In this document: piece after piece, positions 1 through 27,419 of the stretch | Layout: each line of letters starts with the position of its first letter | Numbering within the stretch: the first letter of the stretch is position 1 | NCBI GenBank assembly: GCA_946894095.1 | Contig: OX335644.1 | Coordinates: 27,013,595-27,077,594, forward strand | DNA length: 64,000 nt | Direction of reading: 5' to 3' | DNA from: Incurvaria masculella | Lineage: Eukaryota > Arthropoda > Insecta > Lepidoptera > Incurvariidae | Position numbers and translations under genes: made by a program | Notes under the pieces: generated by a model | The model's input: only the letters and a program-made list of their open reading frames with translations | What the model was told of the DNA's origin: nothing | The model's database searches: none

Positions 1-160
1 ATAATAGGAAGGAACCTTATTCCTTGGGCTAACATCATAAGAGTAGATGTGGTGTTAGCCATCCTTGTCCAACTCCATAGAAAAAAGAATATCGGCTTAT
101 TTTTATCAGGTAATTTTGCCTAAACAAATTGGAGATGTGTGTGTGTATGTGTGGGGGTAG

Positions 161-2769
161 GTTCCCACGCAAGGAGGCGCTGCTGATCCACGTGCGGGCG
201 CGGCACACGCGCGAGCGGCCGTACGCGTGCGCGGCGTGCGGCGCGCGCTTCAACCAGCCCGCCAACCTCGCCACGCACCTCGCCACGCACACCCGCGACA
301 AGTATGTCCTCCTCTCCTTCCACGCAAGCTCTTCTTGTAGGCAAGTCTCAGTCGACCGACATGGTGCGCTGCGGCGGCGCTGAGGCGTCGAACGAATACC
401 CTAACCTTACCTGGATCTAATTTTAAAGGTCGGGTTTCTTACGAATCCTTGGTGGGTGCCTGCCGGCTCCCTGGTTCTCTCCCAATCGCCGGAACTGCAC
501 ATGTAGCACTACATTTGTGCCTGCACGGCCAGAATCGAAAAAGCTATCACGACAGCACGACGACGACACAACTTATCGCGATAATTCTGAAATAGGACAG
601 ACGAACCGCTCTGTACTGTCACATGCACAGACCACAAAGACAGTACAGCTCTTGTGTTTTCGTCAGTATTTGGAAAGGCAAAGGACCTTTCAATGCAGTC
701 ATGTCATGTTTACTAAACACAGAGCAATTTAAAATTAATTTAAAATTATTTTGGGTTTCATTATAGATAGCATCACATCCTCCATTATTTATAAAATGGA
801 ATTGACAAAGTGTTGTGGTCCCTGCAGGCGGTACGCGTGCTCCCAGTGCCAGTTTCGCTCGGCGTACTCCAACGCGCTGCGCAAGCATGAGCGCGCGCAC
901 CGCGGCGAGCGCAACCACAAGTGCGGCGCTTGCGGGAAGGCCTTCGCCGACAACTCCTCGCTGGTTAGTCTGCGCTGCCATAAGGTGGGCGACATGTCGA
1001 TAGAGGCGAGAGCGCCAAAAGTTAACAAGAAGTCGAGTCGCAGCGGGCGAAACACGTCGGCGAAATCCTATACGGCACCACCTATATGACTGTTGCGGTC
1101 ACAAAGGCGGGCGGCGCACGCACACAAGCTCGCTGTATGCAGCTACCAAAGCCGCCATGCCACCTCAGTCCATTCCGACCTGACTAGCTGTAACCAAGTG
1201 TGAGAACGCATTCGTACATCGATTACAGACATATTCAGTTTTGCTGCGCAACTTGCCTGCAACATGGAATAGACCTACCTAGCTTCCTGTAGACAGTAAA
1301 CCCTCGGGTTAGTGTCATCACATTGTATAAAAAGATAGGCGAAGGCCAATGAAAAATTATCCATACTTTCCATCTAGCTCAATACCTCTAAACGGTAGAT
1401 CCTGGCATGGCGCCTAAGTTCTTCGGTAATGCGGTGCGTTGGGCTTATATCATGACAGTGGGTGTAGTATTACCATTCAATTTGGTGCCACCAAGTATGT
1501 TACAAATAGAAAATCACTAAAACTTGCTCGGCAGAGCTCAGGGTAGAAATTTCCAGATGCTCTTGCAGGGCCCAAAAGGGCTGAAAACCATCTCCATCAA
1601 GGATCGCCTAGATTTTTTTTTTTTTTAATGCGACCTGACATGGATGGCTAATACCACACAACTACCGTTATGATATTAGCCCAATACACCTCATTCCCGA
1701 AGGAATTTTGGTGTCATGCCAGGACCTTCCCTTTATGAGCACGGCTACATTGAACTGGATGGAAAACACGGACAATTTTTCGTTGCCGCTTTGACCATCT
1801 TTTCAACCAATGCGATGGTACCAACCCGGGCGGGCATAAACCCTACCACCTAGTAGGGGAAGGGGACCTACTGTTTACCTGGATTCCGAACCATGGAGCA
1901 GCTCGCATTCGTAACGGAATGCAATTATCGAACTCGGAAAGAGAAAGAAAGTGGTGCATGTCGGTATTGAACCCAGGTCTCTGGTACGCTAGGCCAGTCC
2001 CCGCGCCACTAAAATTAAAAATAAAAGAATATGCTTCGACTAGTGGCTGTGTGACAGTAGCTGCTCGATATCGGCGAGTTGGTACTGCGGTGCATACCTG
2101 TAATCATCTACATTTTTGGGTTACGTGAAACACCCAGATACCATATAAAATTGCTGTTTACCTCCTTGATTTCCGTTTGGTTTATATGAACCAAAGTTTT
2201 TGGTGCCAAATACGCCTTATTGCAAAGGCAGAACTTAGGTCGATATTGACAGAGACTTGCGAAAATCGCCTCATTGCAGTCAAATCCATCAGGCAAAATC
2301 AAGTTTACATGTGGAGAGAATTTTGTTAAAATCTCTGTAAGCATTATACTTAACTGTGACTCTATAGGGCGTCGCTGCATTGTATATTTTCAGATAAAGC
2401 ATGCACCACCAGTTACCAACTTCGATGTACAACATTGTTTTAAGCTGCGAGTGTATCTAGACAATAATAATAATAATAATAATTGCATCTTGAGGTGAAG
2501 TGTGAAAGCAGGGCAATATTGTGAAGTTAACTCTATTTGGCCCCTCGTTGCAGAGTCGTCACCGTCGCATCCACACGGGCGAGCTGCCGTACCGCTGCGC
2601 GAGCTGCCCGCGCGCCTTCATCGACTCGTGGAAGCGGTCGCAGCACGTCGCGCGCGCGCACCCCGCACCCTCCCCCGCGCCCGCCGCCGGCGCCCCCACC
2701 AGTGACGTGACCGCTGCGCTGTCTATGGACTTCACCTCCACACCATTGGAACTAATTTCAATCAAGTAA
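161..2769 (+). CDS. C2H2 zinc-finger protein, 3' three exons (partial)
   Basis: Exons 161-301, 828-963 and 2554-2769 join in frame (phase 2, then 0) and end at TAA 2767-2769; the 5' part lies left of the window. The protein carries the second half of one C2H2 finger (F-x5-L-x2-H-x4-H) and four complete fingers of the form C-x2-C-x12-H-x3/4-H. The fourth finger is split by the intron 964-2553 and becomes perfect only when exons two and three are joined, which confirms the splice sites. One linker reads THTRDKRY and another IHTGELPY, close to the classical TGEKP type. After the last finger comes a short Ala/Pro-rich tail. By family knowledge it is a nuclear sequence-specific DNA-binding factor; target and orthologue cannot be named from the fingers alone. 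Exons are very GC-rich, introns AT-rich. Confidence 0.87.
302..827 (+). other. Zinc-finger intron 1 with a repeat fragment
   Basis: Begins with donor GTATGT and ends with CCTGCAG. Around 600-730 it holds a fragment (cagacyacaaar, gtcagtrtktgga, ggcaaaggacctttc) that recurs near 56695-56790 inside the BRWD gene, so it is a dispersed repeat, not an exon. Confidence 0.6.
964..2553 (+). other. Zinc-finger intron 2, SINE-rich
   Basis: Donor GTTAGT, acceptor TTGCAG. It contains a SINE fragment in plus orientation (about 1345-1500), a nearly full-length copy in minus orientation (1613-2010) and an (AAT)n microsatellite at 2463-2482. I see nothing coding in it. Confidence 0.6.
1613..2010 (-). mobile_element. 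tRNA-derived SINE, near full length
   Basis: Read on the minus strand it starts with a tRNA-like head: GGTTCAATACC resembles a Pol III B box and TGGCGCGGGGACTGG lies where an A box would be. A conserved body of about 300 bp follows (key word: tacattgaactggatggaaa on plus), and it ends in an A-rich tail (the T-run near 1613-1626). The same family recurs through the window at about 1-87, 1345-1500, 3660-3880, 9075-9260, 23865-24080, 25170-25345, 25370-25560, 28880-29213, 32425-32640, 33890-34097, 36070-36430, 39581-39976, 46200-46400, 51200-51280, 53885-54025, 57010-57310 and 61730-61770. Confidence 0.7.
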
Positions 2770-2894
2770 CCTTGGTCGAAACAACTTAAAATATGTGTCC
2801 ACTAACGTTGCAGACGTCTGTCCATCACCATAGAGTAGTGACATATTCATCTCACTCACACGTACTTGAAAAAAAAAAATGTGGACTGTTAGGC

Positions 2895-2900
2895 AATAAA
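2895..2900 (+). promoter_or_regulatory. Polyadenylation signal AATAAA of the zinc-finger gene
   Basis: Canonical AATAAA about 126 bases after the zinc-finger stop codon, followed by A-rich sequence. It is the first such hexamer downstream on this strand. Confidence 0.55.
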
Positions 2901-3372
2901 AAAAGGGGATTTATAATGATGACAAAAACAATGAATAATTAATAATTTCAGACAGTACCTTGTGAGGGTTGGATGTTACATCTCTCTGGCGCCGTTGAGG
3001 TGCAATGCCGCAACTCTCTGCCGGTTAGGGATCCTACCGAGGATTATCTTGACAAATACTTCATCAGGCTAACCGGGAGCAAAGGCACTGTCTGGCTTAA
3101 ACTGGCGAAATATAATGGAGAGCGAAAAATGTGACCATTTTTAGGGTGACAGTTGGAATTCAACGTTTTGATTGTGGCATAGATAATAGTGTCTGTATTT
3201 TAGCAAAGGTCAATTCACACGAAGGAGAAATGTGACAGAAAAATTCACACTTTGACTTCTACGAAAAGTAAACACATACCCATCGAGTAAGTCAGGACGG
3301 GAAACTCGTAAACATGGTGGCAGCGTAGCCTCATGTTAGTGCGTAAATGCACTGACTGTATTTTTTGTTTTT

Positions 3373-3378
3373 TTTATT
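3373..3378 (-). promoter_or_regulatory. Polyadenylation signal of the aminopeptidase gene
   Basis: TTTATT on plus is AATAAA on minus, about 110 bases beyond the aminopeptidase stop codon at 3489-3491. Confidence 0.5.
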
Positions 3379-3488
3379 TTTTAAATAAAAAATATTTAAC
3401 CATGATAAAAGCGTTTAATTTCTAAAATAAATGCACTGCACATTGTGATTTTCTCTTACCAACTAATTTCGCCGTGCGATCTCACTGT

Positions 3489-20171
<16,683 letters not shown>

Positions 20172-23100
20172 CTGTCGCGCACGCACACACTTGCAACGGC
20201 TTACGTAGCTTCAAGTCTTTTATCTATTACAAGTATCTTTTATCAACCGAATTAAAGAAACTTGCCAATTTGACTCCAGTTTGATGTAAGATTGTACAGA
20301 AAGTAGTAGAGGCAGAAAGGAAAAGAGGTGCTTCTGTACACTAAACTGAACAATTTTGTGCTACAACTTGTCTAAAAATGTTTTATCTTCTCCATACATT
20401 TGTTGATTCTGACACACAATGATCTGTTTTTTATATGGCGTACGTCAGGACCTATTAAGGTGCCCAACGGTGCCCATGGGATTTTGAACTTTCGGAGCGG
20501 CCACGGAAGCCATGTCGGCCGGCCAGGTGCCTCTTCACACCAAGTTTGAAGGACCCCAGGTCGTACTTTGGGGAAATACCTCAGCAGAGAGTTGATTCCA
20601 TTGTTTACCGACCCTATAGATAATAGATTTACAGGATCGGTGGGTTATTTTTTTAATGTCAACTGATCATGTGTGCATTCTCTGCCTGTTACGCGTTGTG
20701 CGAAGGTAGACAGGGGACGGAGGGACAGCTTTATGCAGCTCCGACGAGTATTCTCCATGGGAAAGACAATAGAATCCAACGATAGACCCTAAATCCGTTG
20801 GAGTTGGAGGGTATGTGGGTATGTGGCACGTGACTAATTATCGAATTTTAACATAATTTTTAACATTCCTTTTGTGCTGTTGTGTGTATGCGTAATAAAT
20901 ACGTGATAACTTGATCGTGTTTCTGACGCCACCAATATGTCGCTTAGAGCGGCTGGGTGGGAGATAGCCCACACTCCAAAAACTCCTATTCCGATTACGG
21001 ATGCATAATAGCTATTATTTCCAAAACAGTCGCAAGTTCGCGGTTCGGGGCGAACAACTAGCAACAACTTCTTCTATGCATACAACTGTATAAAGTAGCC
21101 CTTGTGGACGTTAATAGGGCGCGAGGGTGTAGCCAATTGGAGCAGATGCATTAATCACATTAGGGGAAACGAAGCATATAAATTATCTCAGGTTGCATGA
21201 GTATCTAGGCTTGAACTCTTTAAACATATACAAAATAGATATGTACTGACCTAATTACTAAGTAAAGTAAAATTTTGGAGGTCGTGAAAAGAAACGGTGA
21301 GAATTTAGATTACGGTTGCGATATGAAATGTGAGATGAAGAGAAATGTAAGATAGGTTAGGATTGTGAAGTTTAATTTTGTTATACATGCTGCTATGAGC
21401 GTGAGTCTTCCAGCATGTTAAGACGACCGACACGATAACAGCGAAGTATGAACATGGAGGAACATAAGATGATTATTTCAAGCTTAGCACCAACTAACCT
21501 CTAGGGCAGGCAGGACGGAGGAATATGCACGATGCAGACAGTTGACGCGGCGGACTCGCGGCAAAAGGCGCAGCACTAAGGCCATAGTCGGCAAAATTCG
21601 ATCAGATCTGGAAAACACCACATCAAACACAATTTGTGAAGAAAGAAGCAAACACCATAATTATTGCGTGAGCGAACTGACCAGAATCAGAAAATTTTAT
21701 ATTCTGTGATCAGGATATCGTCACGGAACGAAAGAATCCTAACATTTCTGCTCTGTGGAACTGACGGAACCACAGAATACAATAATGGTGACGGAACCAA
21801 CATAACAATATGGGGTCTATAAACTCTTGAGATTCTCAACGGTGACTCACAGGTGGGAATCTCATGAGTAGTCTCCCTGAGTAGTGTGACTATCTTCAGA
21901 TTACGAATCCTGCCAATCTATGGGCTGAAAAATTATGCTTCGATCGCCTCTCTGAAATTCTACCAAGGCCGCAAAAATAGCGATCTTTCCAATAAAAGGT
22001 CAGCCATCCGGAGAATGGTGAGTAATGCTTTAATAGTCCACCTCAAAGAATCGAAAAATATTAATTAGCTTCGTGAAACAAACCAAATTTTAACAAAATT
22101 CAAACACGTCACTTTGTGTGGACAGTATGGAGGGAACTCTATGCGGATCACTAAAAGTGACGTGTTTGAACATTGATTGACTCGGCCGTCTCTTCGTGCA
22201 ACCGGGGCTTAATCTAAACTCGTGGCAGGTAAAACGTGTAGAAGGCAAATGTCAAACTCATGGAAAGTATGTTCTAATGGGTATTTGAGTTGCTCGTGGA
22301 AAGAAAGTCATAAAAATAAAATAAAATAAAAATAAAAAAAGCCCTTATTTCTACTACAATTCAATCTTGACATATAAGATTAGACTATTCTATGGTATTA
22401 TAGGTGTTAATAGTTACATGTATGATTATAAATGAATGTATATGTGAGTTAATTTATTTTAGTAGTAGTCGCCTCTGCGGCGTAGGCCTCTCCTAAACCT
22501 TTCCATACATCTCTTTCCCGCGCTTCTCGCATCCATAAGGGTCCACATCGCTGGTTAAAGATGTCTCTCCATCTTTTATTTGGTCTTCCTTTTTTCCTTT
22601 TCCTGTCTCTTGGTACCCATTCTGTTAGACGTTTTGTCCATTTGTTATTATTTGACCTACAAATGTGTCCTGCCCACGGAATATTGAGGAGGCAGGAAGT
22701 GAAACGTTTGTAAATTTGTTCCAGGACCGCTGTTACCGTTTTACTTAAGACCTTTTTGCTTCGCGGATGTATAACCGTCGCAATTGGCTATCCCTTCTTA
22801 ATTAATAACCAAACAACAAATCCACAATTGTTCAGTTAATATGAACCTTAACGTAATGGATCTATGTTGGAATTCCAATACTGTTTGCAATCAAATGTTA
22901 CGTCACTTTCGAACACGGCCGAGCGCCTCACACGCACGCAGTCACTAACAGAGTAGCGAGACATGACACGGCGAGCAAAGCGACGCCGCGACGCCATATT
23001 GTTTCTTAGTGTTTTCGTTGTAAGTTTTATCGCTATACATGTAAATGAAACTAACCGGTGATATGAAACTCCGCCATTATGAAGGTTGTGCACCCGGCTG

Positions 23101-26100
23101 TCGCGTTTACACGTTATTATGGCACAGTACGGCATTACTCCTTTTCAATTTTAGATTTTATCACGGATAAGTTAATGCACGGGAACGCCGCAGAGGAGTG
23201 AATCATGCGCGTATGAAGTGCGCGGGTCCCCGCTAAAGACCGGCGTGCGAGTTCCGCCCACTTCACAATTCTTACCTCCTAATTGTTCTGTGGTCCTGCC
23301 CATTGCCACTTGAGTTTTCGTGTTCTTTTCCTTACATCTATCAATTTAGTTTTTTCTCTGATTTTGATGTTTTTAACCTTATCTGATAGTTTTAGGCCAA
23401 GCATGCTCCTTTCCATTTTGCGTTGGCAGATAGCAATTCTTTCTTCGTCTTCTTTTCTTAGAGACCACGTCTGGCAACCATAAGTCAGGCATGGCAATAT
23501 CACTACTTCGTAGTGTTTTTTCTTGATGTTTATGTTCATATCCTTATTTTTCATTATTTCCTTCTATCCCCAATATTTCTTCCAGGCTAGAGTTATCCTT
23601 CTTTCTATCTCTTTTTCTGTATTATTTCCGAATGATACTAGCTGACCAAAATATATAAATATTCATTTACATATTCGATGTTTTCGTTTGCTATTGTAAT
23701 ATCCCGTGGAATTCCATTTGTGACTATCTTGGTTTTCGACATATTCATTGACAATCCCACTTTTTTACTTTCCGTTGCTAGTAGAAAGAAAGTCATATAA
23801 AAGGCTAAATGTACGCTTCTGTTTTAAATAAAAGGAAAAAAATATGTTTGTACTAAATGTTACTTTATCGATAGTTATGTAACATATTGCATTCGTGACG
23901 AAATGCACTTATCCAACTCATAAAGAGAAATATAGTGGTGCATAAACGGGGCGGGGATTTGAATCTAGACCTCTCGTATGTAAGGAAAGTCCCTCCAACA
24001 CAATCTTCCTGGCATTGCACGACTTCATTGTATTTTTCAACACGGACAATTTTAAGTGCAGCCTCGATCATCTTTAATTCGATGCGATGTTATGTTAGAA
24101 ACATTAAAATAGTTTTTATTCCTGGATGTATGGCTTATAATATTATGATAAATTCAAATTTTATTTTAAGTATCAATTAAATTTTAGGAAACAAAACTTT
24201 ATTGGAACAACATTTTAGAAAACTTTTGTTCTTTCTTAAAATTGTATTGTCACCTTTTATCGATTATCGTGGTTTGGATACTTTAATTGTCTCCGAATAT
24301 TATTACAATTTTAAAGAACCACAGGGTTGTGACACACGGACGAACGTGCGAACGGAAATGGCCAAATGATAAGGTTTTCTTACAAACTCGGAACCAAAAA
24401 GAAATACTTGCAATTACAATTACAATTGTCTAATTACAAACATTATATAATTTATATAATAGCACAAGATTTCTGAAAAGTAACTCACGGCATAATAATT
24501 GAATATAAGTAGCTAAAAAGCAAACATTCAGACATTCACCACGAAAATTAGTCAATCTCTAGCGTAAATGTAAAATTAAGCTTGTGTCCGTGCTCCCGCC
24601 ACGGCCGCCACTCCCTTTTCGTTCCGCAGTCAATGAGTGATGAAAGGATAACGTTAGGCGAGCCAGTCCCCACCAATGGAAACCGTCCAACACGTTTATG
24701 ACGGCGTGTGCGTGCGGCATGTACGTATGAGCTGGGTATGTGGTCGTAGCAAAAATGGAGACAGCGGATCTCGTTGCTGGCGCGCTACATAACAAATGTC
24801 CTCCTTTATTTGATCAGTGCATAACGCCAATTACTAAAATCCAAAATAATGCAGTGTATTTTTAAGACAACCAGCAGAAAGAAAGATGCGATAAGTAGGT
24901 AATTTTTCGTACTAAGCAGGTACGTCGCTAATTCCAAGGAATTTGTATGTATGTATAATCGACCGTGAAACAAGTACACATTAATTAAAGAAATAGTTCA
25001 GTAAAAAGAACTACTCTACGAATATACTGCAATGCCGGACCTTTTACATTATTCTCGTGTCTTTGTAGTATAGTTATCGAACATAAGGACCTCGCACAAC
25101 AAATATTTTCGAAAACAAAAGTATTTGGTGTAGGCAATCCCTCCAAGGTTGGTACTGAACTGACTTATTGAATGAATGATGTTGGTCGAAGCTGCAATTG
25201 AAGGTGTCAGTGTTTTCCGTCAACTTTAATGAAGCCGTGCAATATGCGGAAAGTCCAGGAATGGCACCTATTTTCCATGTGGTAGGTTAGGTTTATATGA
25301 TGACAGTGGGTGTGGTATCAGCCACCCATGCATAGGTATCCAGTTCCATAAAATTAATTATGCTAGTTGGTATAGCCACTCTGGTTGGTACCATCGCATT
25401 TGATAAAGCGTGGTTGCAGTGGCGCCGAAAAATGTTCGTGTTTTCCATTCAATTCAAAATACCTGTGCTCATATAAATGAAAACAGGTCCTTGCATGATG
25501 TCTAATTACTTTGAGATTGTGGTGTGTTGACAGTAGGTGTGACATTGATATTAGTCATCAATGTTCAATCGTGGAGATTACAGGCTTCAAAAGCTATCCG
25601 ATTTCAACGTGTCGATACATAATGCGACTAGGTCACATCACTACTCACTTCTGAAGCCTAGCGGCAAAGAATACTAGCGGGCTCTACAAGCATCGAGGCG
25701 GGAACGCAGACTTCACACTCTTTGTCAAAGAATTATGTACATTCCTTTCCTTTGTTCCATAGGGTTAATAAAGCTGCCTTAACACCATACGGGTTTTCCG
25801 GTAAGCACGCGCTCTATAGCGTCCGATAAGGTTGAACCTGAAGAGCGCTTTCCAGAAACATTGCTATTTGATATTTTATCATATACCGTTCGCAATTACC
25901 AATATTTAAGTTACAGCCCCACTAACCCTTTAAAACGTTTGCAGCGGCTTCTGCATCTACCGCCTCGGTGGATTTGCCTTGTTACTTTTATGGCGACTGA
26001 AGCGAGGACGACAGCCACTCCCTTTTGTCAGGACTTGGACCTGTGGCTTGAACGTTCAGTGGGAATAGCCTCTCACTTTAAGTTTAACCTCACAGTTGGA

Positions 26101-27316
26101 CATTGGGAGCACTATATAACAATCCGGGATAGAGCGCAGGGTACTGCGCGACCATGACTTGTTTCAGGACTCGAGGGAAATGGCAAAATATATTTTCGTG
26201 GAGCTCAATGGTAATCACGCGGCTCGAAAATCTGAAATGAAGGTTTCTGGGCAGAATTGGTTTGTTCGGGCAAAGACGGTTCCATTCCGTCCTTTACTTT
26301 ACTTTACTCGGGCGGAACGGCTTAGAGCAACGCTCCAGCCCAAACGCGAAAACGAAAAAAATCTGAGATGAACGTCACTTTGACATTATACAAACTACAA
26401 TCCTTCTAATCTAAGGGCAATGCGCGAAACCGAGCAATTTATTTCTAAAATCATTAAAAACGTACTTAATTTTTAATCTATACGGAATTAAATAACTTAG
26501 TAAGTAACTTGGAAAATAACTTAGTTGTAGGCGATTTGTAGGAACCGGCTAACAGAATAGCCGCTATTCTGTAAAACGCTATTTTTTACTCCTTGCACCG
26601 AATGGCACGAAGCGGTCTGCGCAAACACAGCCAGGATCAGGGAGGTTTGAAAGTGACAGTTCTTGTGAACAAAACGGTGGGAGTTGCCACTTTATATCAA
26701 GCATAACTGTCTACCTCCATAAATTAATCGAACTTTCCATTTGTGCTATCACATCGGATAAACATCGTCGACTAAAGTTCTTATTTCTTTAGCTCGACAA
26801 GTATCCACTTTTATTTGTGCTCCCTCTGCAGGTGTCGAGTTCTATTTCACAGTCGGACATTACCACTGAATCGTGAATAGCCAAGAAATGTCTATTCTCT
26901 CGCTCGTCGTCTCATTTGCTAATACTTAAACTGCATACAAATATACTTGCGTCGTCCGCATGCGCCCGCCCACTAGTAAATAATGGTAATTCGGCCGCAA
27001 AAGAGTAACATTAGACAAAAAGTAAAACGGCGAAAAGCGCGCAGTAGTGAAGGATTCCTATTCTGTGGACGAAAACGGTACGAATATCCGTACCGTGAAA
27101 TCGTAAAGTGTAAAGGCGCCCTTAATTTTACTCAACACAGCAATGAGTTCCAGACGGCTAAAATATAGTAGGTACCTAGAGTTTTGCGGGTAGGCACAAA
27201 AATAATATTTTTTAAGTTGTCGGTATCTCAAGTAATTACCGTTCTATTTCGTCGCTGGTCGCAGAAGAAGAAGCAGCTCGGTTTACTTCGGCAGGATTAA
27301 CTTAGCATTTTTCAAA
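20172..27316. other. 7-kb repeat-rich interval, aminopeptidase 5' region and intergenic DNA
   Basis: Should contain the missing aminopeptidase first exon and promoter. A weak candidate is ATG at 23003 on minus (MASRRRFARRVMSRY..., possible phase-0 donor GTAACA near 22906). Other content: a repeat at 20440-20645, a 5'-truncated MITE copy at 22085-22211, RTE reverse-transcriptase debris at 22460-23620, SINE fragments at 23865-24080, 25170-25345 and 25370-25560. The remainder is unrecognised AT-rich DNA. Confidence 0.5.
22460..23620 (-). mobile_element. RTE-type non-LTR retrotransposon remnant
   Basis: On minus around 23280-23550 it encodes ILPCLTYGCQTWSLRKEDE, QRKMERSMLGLKLSDK and KLKWQWAG, the C-terminal block after the RT domain in RTE/BovB-type elements. 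The section 22460-22760 is the likely downstream part. It has multiple stops and no intact frame. Confidence 0.65.
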
Positions 27317-27419
27317 ATGGCTTACTCGGTCAGTTTTAGCTTAGCTTGCATCTGTATTGTATTATGTTCTACATATCCAGCGTCAGTATTTAGCAAACCA
27401 GCACGAATTTCTGCAGTGG
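27317..27419 (+). CDS. GPI-like gene exon 1, signal peptide
   Basis: ATG in context TTCAAAATGG, then a 20-residue hydrophobic segment and ...FSKPARISAV. Donor GTGAGT, phase 1. No in-frame ATG precedes it after the nearest upstream stop. Confidence 0.75.

Larger units (their letters stand above)
2770..3488. other. Convergent intergenic region
   Basis: Lies between the 3' ends of the plus-strand zinc-finger gene and the minus-strand aminopeptidase gene. It holds one polyadenylation hexamer for each. I recognise no gene or repeat between about 2940 and 3300. Confidence 0.5.

Noticed and set aside
129..160. Translation start at the ATG before the first zinc-finger exon
   Set aside because: The finger needs an upstream C-x2-C half and the GT repeat encoding CVCMC does not fit; an acceptor at 159-160 explains the exon start better.
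22848..23135. Independent 95-codon gene
   Set aside because: No splice or family support. It is kept only as a weak candidate for the aminopeptidase first exon.
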